From Glycomyces niveus (GTDB lineage: Bacteria > Actinomycetota > Actinomycetes > Mycobacteriales > Micromonosporaceae), in the NCBI RefSeq assembly GCF_017592475.1, contig NZ_JAGFNP010000001.1:237546-301545 (forward strand): a stretch of 64,000 bases of DNA. Reading direction: 5' to 3'. Positions 55,261 through 64,000 of this stretch are shown piece after piece. The notes under the pieces were generated by a model that saw only the letters and a program-made list of their open reading frames with translations, searched no databases and was not told the origin of the DNA. Position 1 is the first letter of the stretch; each line of letters starts with the position of its first letter. Both the position numbers and the translations under genes were made by a program.

Positions 55261-58185
55261 TCAGCCCTTCGGGGCGATCACGTCGAAACCGCCCACGCCC
55301 GCCGCGGTCTGCGAGGCGGTGATGAGGTCGTCGACGGTGATCGTGTACGACGAGCCGCTGGCCGAGTCCCACACGTGGAACGCCGCGACCGGCCAGTTCG
55401 TGTTGCCGCCCGAGGAGTTGTAGCTCGCCGAGTAGCCGTAGATCATCATGTAGTGGCGCACTGAGGTGTCCGCGGAGGGATCGCCCCACGGCAGGTACCC
55501 GTACTGCACCAGCGTCGACGACGGCTGCCCGTTGTCGAGGTGCTCGCGGATGCGCTCGACCTGCAGCTCCATCGAGGTGCCCGAGGTCGAGGCCGAGTAC
55601 CAGTCGTAGAACGAGTAGCCCAGGCCGGTCGGGACGTACGCGCCCCAGCCCGAGGCCATGTCCGCCGGGTACGTGAAGCCGTAGTCGTCGGTGTTGAGCG
55701 TGCCCGCGATGGTCGTCTGGCTGGGGGCGCTGCTGGCCCGCATCGTCATCGCCGCGGACTTGACCGTGGCCGGGCCGCAGTAGGTCGACTTCTCCTGCAT
55801 GTACCCGATCATCGGCAGCCCGGTGACGCGCAGCTCCGGCTTGTCGGCCCCGTTCACGGTGACCGTCGCGTCGAGGATCGTCGCGCCGCGGCCGGCCACG
55901 TCGAGCCAGCCGGTGTAGCAGTCGCGTTTCACGTTGTCCCCGATGAGGTTCGACACGCATCTCGCATCGGACCACCCGTTCCCGGGCACGTACAGGTCCA
56001 CCGCCGCTTGGACGGCGGCGTGCGAGGCGGCCCCGGAGGCGCGGTCGTACGAGACGGAGAGCCGGCCCCGGTACTTGGTGTTCGTGTAGGCGCCGTAGGT
56101 GCTCGACGGGGCGGTCACCCAGCCTTCGAGGCACAGCTGGTAGCTGAGCGACCCGGAGGTCTTGACCGAGGTGCAGATGTCGTCGTCGGGCGCGTCGCCG
56201 AACGTGGAGGTCGCGGTCATGCCCGTGCCGCTCGTCCAGTCGTCGCTGCCGTCCGAGACCGGCGAGACCACCGCGTAGATGTTCGGGTAGGTGTGGACGG
56301 TGCCCGGGTTGTTCGGGTCGAACGGGCCGACCATCTTCACCTGGTTGCCGTAGTTCCCCTCGATGGTGGTGATGAACCCGTTGACGGGGTTGACGTCCAC
56401 GACGACGCCGATGTGGTCGGAGTCGTAGTAGCTGGTGCCGTAGAGGACCACGTCCCCGGGTTTGATGTTCGACTTCGAGGTCATGAGCCCGCGGTTCTTG
56501 CCCCAGGTCTCGAAGGTGCCCGAGTACGGGAAATACACGTCGATCCCGGCCTGCTTCCAGGTCCAGGAGGCGAACATCGAGCACCAGGGGTCGCCGCACT
56601 TGACGCCGCCGTTGCCGTACGGGTTGCAGTTGTCGCCCCACTCGGTCGTGCCGAGCTGCGAGTAGGCGGCGTTGACGATGTGGTCGCGCACTTCGGAAGT
56701 GGGGACCGAACCGGTGGAGGGGTTCGAGGGCACCGTCGGGTTCCCCGACCCGCCGCTCGGCTTCGGGTCCGAGTCGCACCGGTTCATGATGATGTCGGTG
56801 GAGCCGGTCGAGACGTAGTAGTCGGCGATCCACAGCCCGTCCGAGGTGCGGTCCCACACCGCGTAGCCGCCGTAGTTGAACTCGCCGTACGCCTGGCAGG
56901 TGATGGTCACATAGGACCCGGCCGGGTACTTGTCGAGCACGTACGTGCTCGTAAGGCTCTTGGAGTGGTAGCCGTTCAAGGTCTCCTTGACCAGGAACCG
57001 GTTCCCCGAGCCCGACGGGCTGTCGCCGTCGCAGGAGGTCATGACCATCGAGGACGATCCGGTGACGACGTAGTAGTCGGGAATCCAGAGGCCGTCGCTG
57101 GTGAGGTCCCAGATCGCCGAGCCGCCGTAGTTCACCTCGCCGTACGCCTGGCACATGATGGTGACGTAGGAGCCCTCGGTGTACTTGTCCCACACGCTGC
57201 CCGAGCTGAGCGACTTCTCGAAGTAGCCGTTGAGGTTCGTGCGGATCTTGAACTGCGTGCCCGCGCCGGACCCGCCGCCGATGCCGATCGAGGAGCACAG
57301 CGGGACGCCCGGGATCTGGCCCGAGGTGCCGGTGGTGACGTACGCGTCCGGCACCCAGTAGCCGTCGGTCGTGTAGTCCCACAAGGTGGAGCCGCCGGTG
57401 CTGATGCCCTGCGCCTGGCAGCGGATGTACAGCGAGGAGCCCTCGGGGTAGGCGTCGACGCGGACCCGGTCGTCGGGGTCGGGGCTGCCGCGCCCGTCGA
57501 TGGCGACCTTCACCGGGTACGGCCCGGAGTTGGCGCCGCCGCTCGCGGGCGTGCCGTTGATGCCGATCGCGATGCACCGCGGGGCGCCCGCGATCATGCC
57601 CGACGTGCCGGTGGTGACGTACGCGTCGGGGACCCAGTAGCCGTCGGTGGTGTAGATCCACAGCGTGGACCCGCCCGCGCTCAGGCCGTAGTCCTGGCAC
57701 TTGACGTACAGGCTCGCGCCCGCGAGGTACGCGTCGGTCTTGACCCGGTCGTTCGGGTCCATCGAGCCGCGGCCGTCGATCGCGGTGCTGGCCTTGAACG
57801 GGCCCGCGCTGAAGCCGACGCCCGTGGGCGAGCCGTCGATGCCGAGGTCGGAGCAGAGCGGCACGCCGGGGATGCGGCCCGAGTACCCGGTCGTCAGGTA
57901 CGCGTCGGGGATCCACCAGTTCGCGGCGGTGTAGTCCCAGAGGGTGGAGCCGCCGGCGGCCATGCCCCAGTCCTGGCACTGGATGTAGACGCCTTGACCG
58001 GCCTTGTACCAGTCGGTGGCGGTGCGGTCGTTCGGGTCCATCGACCCGCGCGCGTCGATGTTGACCTTGGCCGTGTAGGGGCCGTACGTGGCCGCCTGCG
58101 CCGGCGCGGCGACGGCGATGACCGCCGCCATGCCCGCGACCAGCGCGGCGAGCAGCAGGGTCGCCCGTCTTCTGAAGTTGGACAC
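55261..58185 (-). CDS. Secreted multi-domain protein: SH3-like repeats, CHAP and C39-like peptidase domains
   Basis: A 974-residue exported protein. Signal peptide 1-31 (cleavage AQA). Three type-A repeats (about 35-120, 125-210, 215-300) share IDGRGSMDPNDRV, GGSTLWDYTTDGYWVPDAY and VTTGTSG; two type-B repeats (310-395, 400-480) share DKY..GSYVTI.CQAYGE and WD.TSDGLWI.DYYV. All look like bacterial SH3 modules. A linker leads to a CHAP domain (about 510-640; Cys533 in GDPWCSMFASWTWK, His in DHIGVVVDV, EGNYGNQV). After a further domain (680-790), a C39-like peptidase has STYCGPATV (Cys near 804), RHYMMIYGY (His near 909) and FHVWDS (Asp near 937). Expected to act on peptidoglycan or peptides outside the cell. 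GTG start after AGGAG. Confidence 0.88.
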   Translation of the reverse strand: MSNFRRRATLLLAALVAGMAAVIAVAAPAQAATYGPYTAKVNIDARGSMDPNDRTATDWYKAGQGVYIQCQDWGMAAGGSTLWDYTAANWWIPDAYLTTGYSGRIPGVPLCSDLGIDGSPTGVGFSAGPFKASTAIDGRGSMDPNDRVKTDAYLAGASLYVKCQDYGLSAGGSTLWIYTTDGYWVPDAYVTTGTSGMIAGAPRCIAIGINGTPASGGANSGPYPVKVAIDGRGSPDPDDRVRVDAYPEGSSLYIRCQAQGISTGGSTLWDYTTDGYWVPDAYVTTGTSGQIPGVPLCSSIGIGGGSGAGTQFKIRTNLNGYFEKSLSSGSVWDKYTEGSYVTIMCQAYGEVNYGGSAIWDLTSDGLWIPDYYVVTGSSSMVMTSCDGDSPSGSGNRFLVKETLNGYHSKSLTSTYVLDKYPAGSYVTITCQAYGEFNYGGYAVWDRTSDGLWIADYYVSTGSTDIIMNRCDSDPKPSGGSGNPTVPSNPSTGSVPTSEVRDHIVNAAYSQLGTTEWGDNCNPYGNGGVKCGDPWCSMFASWTWKQAGIDVYFPYSGTFETWGKNRGLMTSKSNIKPGDVVLYGTSYYDSDHIGVVVDVNPVNGFITTIEGNYGNQVKMVGPFDPNNPGTVHTYPNIYAVVSPVSDGSDDWTSGTGMTATSTFGDAPDDDICTSVKTSGSLSYQLCLEGWVTAPSSTYGAYTNTKYRGRLSVSYDRASGAASHAAVQAAVDLYVPGNGWSDARCVSNLIGDNVKRDCYTGWLDVAGRGATILDATVTVNGADKPELRVTGLPMIGYMQEKSTYCGPATVKSAAMTMRASSAPSQTTIAGTLNTDDYGFTYPADMASGWGAYVPTGLGYSFYDWYSASTSGTSMELQVERIREHLDNGQPSSTLVQYGYLPWGDPSADTSVRHYMMIYGYSASYNSSGGNTNWPVAAFHVWDSASGSSYTITVDDLITASQTAAGVGGFDVIAPKG

Positions 58186-58310
58186 ACTGTCTCCTGACAG
58201 CGAGGGCCGGGCCGATGGGGTGGCCCGGCGGTCTGATGGGGAAGGTTGGGATCGGGGGTGTCGGGGTCAGGGGGACGGATGGGCCGGCCCCGGCGGAATC
58301 GAGCGGCCTG

Positions 58311-58340
58311 ATCTTATGGCAAACGATGTCATCCCGTAAA
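58311..58340 (-). promoter_or_regulatory. Promoter of the CHAP/C39 gene
   Basis: On the minus strand TTTACG (58335-58340) and TAAGAT (58311-58316) are spaced by 18 bases. The mRNA would have a leader of about 120 bases, rich in G/C and with an inverted repeat (CGGGCC/GGCCCG). Confidence 0.55.
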
Positions 58341-58360
58341 GACCGGAAATATGAACATCC

Positions 58361-58678
58361 GTGCCCCCGCCCGCGCCGAGTGTTCACCGGCCCGCGGGGT
58401 ATCCACTGCCTCAAGCCGAACGGCAGGGGGACGACCTGGCACGGCATCCCGGCGCCCAGGCATGGGTGCCCGAAGGCGCGGGGATCACCCGGCTGCGCGA
58501 GGCGGCCCGGTCCTGCGAAGGCTGCGACCTCTACCGCGAGGCCACGCAGACCGTCTTCGGCGACGGTCCGGAGGACGCCCGCCTGTTCCTCGTCGGGGAG
58601 CAGCCCGGCGACGTGGAGGACCGCGAAGGCGAGCCGTTCGTCGGTCCGGCCGGGCGCCTCCTCGACCAGGCGCACTGA
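58361..58678 (+). pseudogene. Truncated UdgX/uracil-DNA glycosylase gene
   Basis: The 105-codon frame gives only the front of a UdgX/family-4-like uracil-DNA glycosylase: AWVPEGAGITRLREAARSCE, then GCDLYREATQTVFGDGPEDAR and the intact motif LVGEQPGDVEDREGEPFVGPAGRLLDQAH followed by a stop. Everything after motif I (the Fe-S cluster's remaining Cys, catalytic and HxSP-type regions) is absent, and a terminator follows directly. Full-length relatives have at least 200 residues. The N-terminal 35 residues look like non-homologous readthrough. Confidence 0.75.
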
Positions 58679-58688
58679 AGGCACGGCA

Positions 58689-58717
58689 ACGGCCCCAGGG
58701 GTTTCCCCTGGGGCCGT
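58689..58717. terminator. Strong hairpin terminator
   Basis: ACGGCCCCAGGGG and its exact complement enclose TTT. It lies 14 bases past the hsp20 stop (minus strand) and 11 past the truncated UdgX gene. Confidence 0.85.
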
Positions 58718-58730
58718 ACGCTTCCGGTGC

Positions 58731-59210
58731 TTACTCGGCGTCCTCGGACGTCGCCTCGCCCTCGATCTCGACCTTCGGCTCCACGCCCTTGATCGGGATG
58801 CGCTGCGCCTGCGGGGCCGGCTTGACGGCGCCCGAGATGCGAATCGTCAGGAGACCGTCGGCGACCTCCGCGCTGAGCTGGTCGGCGGTGACGCCCTCGC
58901 GGAGCGTGAACTCGCGGCGGAACGTGCCGCCGGCGAGACCGCGCACGAGGTAGCGGTCGCCCTCGGCCGCTTCGCGCTGACGGCGCTCGGCGGTGATCGA
59001 AAGACGGCGGCCCTCGAGCTCGACCGTGACGTCCTCAGGGCTCACGCCCGGGACCGCGGCGGTGACCACGAGGTCTTCGCCTTCGGTGTAGACGTCCGAG
59101 CGGAGCGTGTACTGGACTGCGCGCTGGCCGAAACCGGCCCGAGCCAGGCGCTCGAACTCCCGGTCGAAATGCCGGAACGCCGCGTAAGGGTGCTGGTAGC
59201 GAACGATCAT
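58731..59210 (-). CDS. Hsp20/alpha-crystallin small heat-shock protein
   Basis: A 159-residue holdase chaperone. The alpha-crystallin domain spans about residues 37-130: SDVYTEGEDLVVTAAVPGVSPEDVTVELEGRRLSI, then GTFRREFTLREGVTADQLSAEVADGLLTIRISG. The C-terminal I-x-I-type anchor is QRIPIKG. AAGGAGA precedes ATG 59210 by 9 bases. A perfect CIRCE element upstream indicates control by HrcA. Confidence 0.93.
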   Translation of the reverse strand: MIVRYQHPYAAFRHFDREFERLARAGFGQRAVQYTLRSDVYTEGEDLVVTAAVPGVSPEDVTVELEGRRLSITAERRQREAAEGDRYLVRGLAGGTFRREFTLREGVTADQLSAEVADGLLTIRISGAVKPAPQAQRIPIKGVEPKVEIEGEATSEDAE

Positions 59211-59233
59211 GATGGCTGTCTCCTTCCTCAGGA

Positions 59234-59260
59234 TTAGCACTCGGTGGTGGAGAGTGCTAA
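59234..59260 (-). promoter_or_regulatory. CIRCE element (HrcA operator)
   Basis: TTAGCACTC and GAGTGCTAA are perfect arms separated by nine bases, the exact consensus of CIRCE. It lies 24 bases upstream of the hsp20 start. Confidence 0.95.
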
Positions 59261-59323
59261 CGACCTATACGACGCCCGCCCCGATCCGAATATTTCGGCC
59301 GTGGCCCAGATCACGCGGCGAGC

Positions 59324-59813
59324 TTACGCGGTGGAGTCGCGCAGCGGCAGGTCCCACACCTGGTTCACCAGGTCGTCCTTCCCGAACATCCGCACCGGCT
59401 GCTCGCTCGTGAGCGTGAACCCCTCCTCCTCGTACAGCCGCCGGGCCGAGTGCAGGAGGTTCACGGTCCGCAACGTCATCGACGCGTAGCCGGTCTCGCG
59501 CGCGAACTCGACGCGCTGGCGCACCAAGAGCCTGCCCGCGCGCGGCGGGCTCGACCCACAGCAGCCGCAGTTTCGCGACCGACCCTCCCGCGTCGACGCA
59601 CACGATCGAGCCGACCGGTTCGCCGCCGATCTCGGGGATCCAGCCCGCCTCCCGCGAGGGGTCGTGCCGCTCGGCGTAGTCGGCCACGATCCGCGCGACG
59701 AGCGCCTCGAACTCCTCGTTCCACCCGAACGGCTCCCAGTAGCCCTTCCCTTGGGTGTAGACGATCCAGCCGAGGTCGCCCGGCCGCAGCCTGCGCAGTC
59801 GAGGTGTGTCTAT
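59324..59813 (-). pseudogene. Frameshifted GNAT acetyltransferase, MarR part missing
   Basis: Two frames together give a GNAT domain: RLRRLRPGDLGWIVYTQ, WNEEFEALVARIVADYAERHD, GSIVCVDAGGSVAKLRLLWVEPAARG in one frame and RLLVRQRVEFARETGYASMTL, RRLYEEEGFTLTSEQPVRMFGKDDLVNQVWDL in the next. The break lies near 59530-59545, exactly in the acetyl-CoA loop where a sequence like LGLGR is missing. The closest relatives carry an N-terminal MarR domain, absent here, and no ATG/GTG start is present; AGGAGG stands 6 bases before an ATA codon. Sequencing error could explain the shift but not the missing half. Confidence 0.75.
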
Positions 59814-59932
59814 GTAGCGCCTCCTATGTCCGTTCCCGGTCGGTCTTCCTCGCTATGCGTCTGCGTACCACCAGGCGAGAGCCGCACCGATACCCGATTG
59901 CGCGCGCCGCGCGGCGGCGTCAGAATGGCGCG

Positions 59933-60916
59933 ATGGAGATCGCCATCCGCCCCAAGCTCGACCGCGCCGACGTCGAGGCCCTCGTCCGCAAGCACCTCCC
60001 CGGCCCGATCGAGGTCACCGGCCATGAAGAGTTCAAGGACGGGTTCTTCAACGCCGCCCACGCCCTCGCGCTGGCCGACGGTCGCCACGTGGTCGTCAAG
60101 GTCGCCCCTGACAAGAGCCTGAAGCTGCTGCGATACGAGGTGGACCTCATGGCCACCGAGATCGAGTGCTTCGAGCGGGGCCTGGAGGCGGGTGTGCCGA
60201 TGCCGGCGCTCCACTACGGCGACCCGGAGAGCGGCGTGATGATCATCGACCGCCTCAAGGGTGTCTCGCTGCCGAAGGCCCGGAGTGAGATGTCCGATGC
60301 GGAGTTCCTGGCCCTGCGCCGCGAGATCGGCGAGCTGAGCGCCCGCTTCGCGACGGTCACCGGAGAGCGGTTCGGGTATCCGCGCCGGAGCGGCCGCACG
60401 GTCGCCGACTCGTGGTCCGAGTCGTTCCTGGCGATGGTCGACGACGTGCTCGCCGACATCGCGGAGAACGGCTCGCCGCTGCCGCGCCCGGCCGAGGAGA
60501 TCGCCGCGATCGTCCACGCCGAGAAGGCGCTGCTCGACGAGGTGACCCGGCCCGCGCTCGTCCACTTCGACCTGTGGGACGGCAACATCTTCGTCGAACC
60601 CGGCGAGAACGGCTGGCGCGTGGAGGCGTTCATCGACGGCGAGCGGGCGTTCTACGGCGACCCGATCGCCGAAATCGTGTCGATCACGTTCGGTTCAGAA
60701 GTGGAGCAGGCCGCTTCGGTCGAGGGCTTCCTGGGCCGGGAGATGACCCCGGGGGAGGAGCGGCGGCTCGCGCTCTACCGCGTCTATCTGATGCTCATCC
60801 TCATCGCCGAGTGCGACGTGCGCGGTTTCGAGGAGGAGCAGACGGTGGGCCAGCGCGGCTGGTCGACCGAGAGCCTGCTCAAGAACCTCGCGCTGCTGGA
60901 GGCCGACCGCCCTTAG
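59933..60916 (+). CDS. Phosphotransferase (APH/choline-kinase-like)
   Basis: A 327-residue kinase-fold enzyme. Elements: ALADGRHVVVKVAPD (ATP-binding Lys), MIIDRLKG (hinge), LVHFDLWDGNIFVEPG (catalytic Asp, Brenner-type motif with HFD for HGD), VEAFIDGERAFYGDPIAEI (metal Asp). It is of the type often annotated as aminoglycoside phosphotransferase; the substrate is unknown and resistance should not be assumed. CAGAAT lies 6 bases before the ATG and no Shine-Dalgarno is seen. Confidence 0.85.
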   Translation: MEIAIRPKLDRADVEALVRKHLPGPIEVTGHEEFKDGFFNAAHALALADGRHVVVKVAPDKSLKLLRYEVDLMATEIECFERGLEAGVPMPALHYGDPESGVMIIDRLKGVSLPKARSEMSDAEFLALRREIGELSARFATVTGERFGYPRRSGRTVADSWSESFLAMVDDVLADIAENGSPLPRPAEEIAAIVHAEKALLDEVTRPALVHFDLWDGNIFVEPGENGWRVEAFIDGERAFYGDPIAEIVSITFGSEVEQAASVEGFLGREMTPGEERRLALYRVYLMLILIAECDVRGFEEEQTVGQRGWSTESLLKNLALLEADRP

Positions 60917-61389
60917 TGGACGGCGTCGGCCTCGTGGTCGTCGGGGTCGGTGCGGGTCGCGTCCCGCTCCTTCGTGGCGCGGGCGAGGCCGTACGGCGGC
61001 ATGTTGATGTACGAGGTGTCGTACTCGCCGGCCCTGACCTTGTAGAGCTCGTGCCAGAGGCCGACCTCGCCGTTGCTCTTGACGTTGCGGTTGAACCACT
61101 TCCAGAAGCCGCGGTGGGCGTGGACCTGCGAGTGCGCGTACCGCTCCAGGTGCTCCTCGCTGCGCCAGTACTGGACGACCATGATGACGCGGCCGCCGAT
61201 CATGGTGCGCGAGTCGAGCAGGCCGAGGTCGGGGTCGGCCTGGAGTTCGCGGAGCATCCTCGGCATCGAGGTGAACACCGGCCACCACTTGCCGAACTTC
61301 CAGAACTTGTTGATCCGCATGCCGACTGTGAAGACGACGAGGTCGTCCTCGTAGTCGACCACGACGCGACCGGGCCTGACCTTCGCCAC
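60913..61389 (-). CDS. DUF4188 domain-containing protein
   Basis: A 158-residue protein matching DUF4188, a ferredoxin-like fold related to monooxygenases: EDDLVVFTVGMRINKFWKFGKWWPVF, GGRVIMVVQYWRSEEHLERYA, HRGFWKWFNRN and VGLWHELYKVRAGEYDTSYINMPPYGLA. GTG start after GGGAGG. It overlaps the converging phosphotransferase gene by four bases. Confidence 0.88.
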   Translation of the reverse strand: MAKVRPGRVVVDYEDDLVVFTVGMRINKFWKFGKWWPVFTSMPRMLRELQADPDLGLLDSRTMIGGRVIMVVQYWRSEEHLERYAHSQVHAHRGFWKWFNRNVKSNGEVGLWHELYKVRAGEYDTSYINMPPYGLARATKERDATRTDPDDHEADAVH

Positions 61390-61499
61390 GTGGAGTCCTC
61401 CCAGGGGTTGTGAGCATGCCTCCCCTTAGAGACTAACGAAGCGTGTTCATCCGGTGTCAAGACGCCGGACGAAATCGGCTGCGCGACTGGGATTCTCGA

Positions 61500-63884
61500 T
61501 CAGTGCGGCCACTGCCATTCGGCGACGGCGGGCAGGTCCTCGCCGTGGGCGCGGGTGTGCTCGCGGGCGGCGTGGCGGGCGTCGACCATGCGCTGCCGGA
61601 GCCCGGCGGCGTTCTGGCCCAGACCGGGCACGCGGTCGATGACGTCCATGACGAGGCGGAAGCGGTCGAGGTCGTTGAGCATGACCATGTCGAACGGCGT
61701 GGTCGTGGTGCCCTCCTCCTTGTAGCCGCGCACATGGATGTTGTCGTGGTTCGCGCGCCGGTAGGTGAGCCGGTGGATGAGCGTCGGGTAGCCGTGGAAC
61801 GCGAAGAGCACCGGCTTGTCGGCGGTGAAGATCGTGTCGAACTGGCGGTCGCCGAGGCCGTGCGGGTGCTCGGAGTCGGGCTGGAGCCGCATGAGGTCTA
61901 CGACGTTGACCACGCGCACGCGCAGCCGCGGCAGGGCCTGGCGCAGCAGGTCGGCGGCGGCCAGGACCTCCAGTGTGGGCGCGTCCCCGGCGCAGGCGAG
62001 CACGACGTCGGGCGACTGGCCGTCGTCGGTGGAGGCCCACTCCCAGATGCCGAGGCCCCGTTCGCAGTGGCGCACGGCCTCGTCCATGCTCGTGTACTGC
62101 AGTGCGGGCTGCTTCCCGGCGACGACCACGTTCACGTACTGGCGGCCGCGCAGGCAGTGGTCCATCGTGGACAGCAGGGTGTTGGCGTCCGGCGGCAGGT
62201 AGACGCGCACGATGTCGGCCTTCTTGTTCATCACGTGGTCGATGAACCCGGGGTCCTGGTGGGAGAAGCCGTTGTGGTCCTGGCGCCACACGTGGCTCGA
62301 GAGCAGGTAGTTGAGCGAGGCGATCGGCTGGCGCCACGGGATCGAGTTCGTCGAGTCGAGCCACTTCGCGTGCTGGTTGAACATCGAGTCGACGATGTGG
62401 ATGAACGCCTCGTAGCTGGTGAACAGGCCGTGCCGGCCGGTGAGCAGGTAGCCCTCGAGCCAGCCTTCGCACAGATGCTCCGAGAGGGCCTCCATGACCC
62501 GCCCCTGCGGGGCCTGGTGCTCGTCGGTGGGCAGGATCTCGGCGCCCCACTGGCGGTCGGTGGCCTCGAAGGCCGCGCCGAGGCGGTTCGACTCGACCTC
62601 GTCGGGGCCGAAGAGCCGGAACCGGTCCGGGTTGGCGGCGATGACGTCCCGGATCCACTTGCCGAGGACCTTGGTGGCCTCGCCGGTGGTGCGGCCGTGG
62701 CCCTTGATCTCCTGGCCGTACTCGCGGTAGTCGGGGAGGACGAGGTCGCGCAGGAGCAGCCCGCCGTTCGCGTGCGGGTTGGCGCTCATGCGCCGCGCCC
62801 CTCGCGGATGCATCTCGAGCAGTTCGGGCGCGGGCTTGCCGGTGGCGTCGAACAGCTCCTCGGGACGGTACGAGCGCATCCACGCCTCGAGCATCGCCAG
62901 GTGCTGGGGGTTGCCGCGCACCGCCGCTAGCGGCACCTGGTGCGCCCGCCACGTGCCCGCGACGGGCACGCCGTCCACATCGTCCGGTCCGGTCCAGCCC
63001 TTCGGGGTCCGCAGGACGACCATCGGCCAGCGCGGCCGGATCGGCGTGCCGTTCGCCCGGCGGCGCGCGTCGGCGCGGATCTCCGCGATCCGGTCGAAGC
63101 ACGCGTCCAGCACGGCGGCGAGCTTCTGGTGGACGCTCGCGGGGTCGTCGCCCTCCACGAGGAACGGCTCGTAGCCGACGCCGCGGAAGAACGACGTGCG
63201 GTCCTCGTCGGAGATGCGCGCGAAGATCGTGGGATTCGCGATCTTGTACCCGTTGAGGTGCAGGATCGGCAGGACCGTGCCGTCGGAGACGGGGTTGAGG
63301 AACACGTTCGAGAACCACGAGCCGGCCAGCGGGCCGGTCTCGGCCTCGCCGTCGCCCACGACGCACGCGACCGTGAGGTCCGGGTTGTCGAACGCGGCCC
63401 CGTACGCGTGCGAGAGCGCGTAGCCGAGCTCGCCGCCCTCGTGGATCGAGCCGGGCACTTCGGCGGCCACGTGCGAGGGGATGCCGCCGGGGAAGGAGAA
63501 CTGGCGGAACAGCTGCCGGATGCCCTCCTCGGAGTGGTTCACCGAGGGGTGGAGCTCGGGGTAGGTGCCTTCGAGCCAGGTGTTGGCGACGATGGCGGGG
63601 CCGCCGTGGCCGGGGCCGGTCACGTAGATCATGTCGAGGTCGCGGGCGGTGATGCACCGATTGAGGTGCGCATAGAGGAGGCTGAGGCCGGGGCTGGTGC
63701 CCCAGTGGCCGAGCAGGCGCGGCTTGATGTGCTCGGGGCGCAGGGGTTCGCGGAGCAAGGGGTTGTCGAGCAGGTAGATCTGGCCGACGGTGAGGTAGTT
63801 GGCGGCCCGCCAGTAGGCGTCGATGCGGGCCAGCTCCTCATCGCTCAAAGGCGCGGTCGACAGGCCGGATTGCGTCGTGTCCAT
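61500..63884 (-). CDS. xfp: Xylulose-5-phosphate/fructose-6-phosphate phosphoketolase
   Basis: A 794-residue thiamine-diphosphate enzyme splitting xylulose 5-phosphate or fructose 6-phosphate to acetyl phosphate. ThDP/Mg region: [23 protein letters not shown] (residues near 155-180); phosphate-binding and family signatures [59 protein letters not shown] and [17 protein letters not shown]. Full length. An acetate kinase or phosphate acetyltransferase is often nearby; only the tail of the neighbouring gene is visible. Confidence 0.95.
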   Translation of the reverse strand: MDTTQSGLSTAPLSDEELARIDAYWRAANYLTVGQIYLLDNPLLREPLRPEHIKPRLLGHWGTSPGLSLLYAHLNRCITARDLDMIYVTGPGHGGPAIVANTWLEGTYPELHPSVNHSEEGIRQLFRQFSFPGGIPSHVAAEVPGSIHEGGELGYALSHAYGAAFDNPDLTVACVVGDGEAETGPLAGSWFSNVFLNPVSDGTVLPILHLNGYKIANPTIFARISDEDRTSFFRGVGYEPFLVEGDDPASVHQKLAAVLDACFDRIAEIRADARRRANGTPIRPRWPMVVLRTPKGWTGPDDVDGVPVAGTWRAHQVPLAAVRGNPQHLAMLEAWMRSYRPEELFDATGKPAPELLEMHPRGARRMSANPHANGGLLLRDLVLPDYREYGQEIKGHGRTTGEATKVLGKWIRDVIAANPDRFRLFGPDEVESNRLGAAFEATDRQWGAEILPTDEHQAPQGRVMEALSEHLCEGWLEGYLLTGRHGLFTSYEAFIHIVDSMFNQHAKWLDSTNSIPWRQPIASLNYLLSSHVWRQDHNGFSHQDPGFIDHVMNKKADIVRVYLPPDANTLLSTMDHCLRGRQYVNVVVAGKQPALQYTSMDEAVRHCERGLGIWEWASTDDGQSPDVVLACAGDAPTLEVLAAADLLRQALPRLRVRVVNVVDLMRLQPDSEHPHGLGDRQFDTIFTADKPVLFAFHGYPTLIHRLTYRRANHDNIHVRGYKEEGTTTTPFDMVMLNDLDRFRLVMDVIDRVPGLGQNAAGLRQRMVDARHAAREHTRAHGEDLPAVAEWQWPH

Positions 63885-63957
63885 GCGTCCGAGGGTGCCG
63901 CATCAGGGCGGGCCTGAACCGCGATTCGCGGGAATACTTCGCATCGGCCGCCGCGGC

Positions 63958-64000
63958 TCAGTCGACCTCTTTGAGCATCCGCTCCACATTCGCCAAGCGG
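63958..64000 (-). CDS. C-terminal end of a gene continuing beyond the window
   Basis: On the minus strand, RLANVERMLKEVD followed by TGA enters from outside the window with typical codon bias. It lies 73 bases upstream of phosphoketolase on the same strand. Too short to identify. Confidence 0.4.
   Translation of the reverse strand, partial: RLANVERMLKEVD

Noticed and set aside
54326..58684. A 1452-codon open frame on the minus strand
   Set aside because: It runs out of frame through the CHAP/C39 gene, the tRNAs and the start of tex and is Arg/Pro/His-rich low-complexity sequence.
60413..61413. Frame overlapping the phosphotransferase and the DUF4188 gene
   Set aside because: It is out of frame with the first and antisense to the second; no start signal.

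Overview
The window is about 64 kb of high-GC chromosome (third codon positions almost all G or C) from an actinomycete. This rests on base composition, a perfect CIRCE element, a DtxR/IdeR-type iron box, many starts of the form TANNNT-N6/7-ATG/GTG (leaderless transcription), and the gene content (aeRF1-type release factor, DUF3291, DUF4188, LPTTG surface protein, VapBC-like pair). A genus cannot be fixed from sequence reading alone. No phage, transposon or CRISPR array is visible, and the contents look like ordinary chromosome.

Layout. 1-5.7 kb: a sugar-uptake island with two MalF/MalG-type permeases, a GH35 beta-galactosidase and a ROK repressor; the first 90 bases look like an assembly artefact. 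5.8-13.9 kb: separate metabolic genes (GyrI-like protein, FAD/Rieske oxidoreductase, ArsR regulator with a luciferase-like oxidoreductase, fatty acid desaturase, two small membrane proteins, tRNA-Val, DsbA-family protein, aeRF1-type factor). At 13.9 kb an iron box overlaps a -10 element directly upstream of a short two-hairpin segment that reads like a small regulatory RNA. 14-24 kb: FAD monooxygenase, two tandem endonuclease/exonuclease/phosphatase-fold genes, a CzcO-type monooxygenase, aconitase and aminopeptidase P. 24-27 kb: a VapBC-like pair, a PH-domain protein and the infC-rpmI-rplT operon with a terminator-containing leader and a probable ATC start for infC. 27-31.6 kb: an rRNA methyltransferase whose 3' end overlaps a leaderless leader peptide and attenuator for pheST. 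31.7-37.2 kb: a penicillin-binding-protein-like pseudoenzyme, two DUF4190 proteins around a PAP2 phosphatase, a YrdB-like protein and a NarL-type two-component system.

37.3-44.7 kb: the arginine operon argCJBDFRH under two ARG boxes, with argG absent. 44.7-54.7 kb: secreted and membrane proteins, a kinase-fold protein, an MMPL transporter, an LPTTG-anchored ice-binding-like protein, a second two-component system and Tex. 54.8-55.2 kb: tRNA-Gly, tRNA-Val and tRNA-Cys. 55.2-64 kb: a 974-residue secreted protein with five SH3-like repeats, a CHAP domain and a C39-like domain; a truncated UdgX gene; hsp20 under CIRCE; a frameshifted GNAT; a phosphotransferase; a DUF4188 protein; and phosphoketolase.

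The observations most worth following are the iron-box small RNA candidate, the pheST attenuator nested in the methyltransferase 3' end, the PBP-like protein that has lost all three catalytic motifs, and the double-cysteine-peptidase secreted protein.
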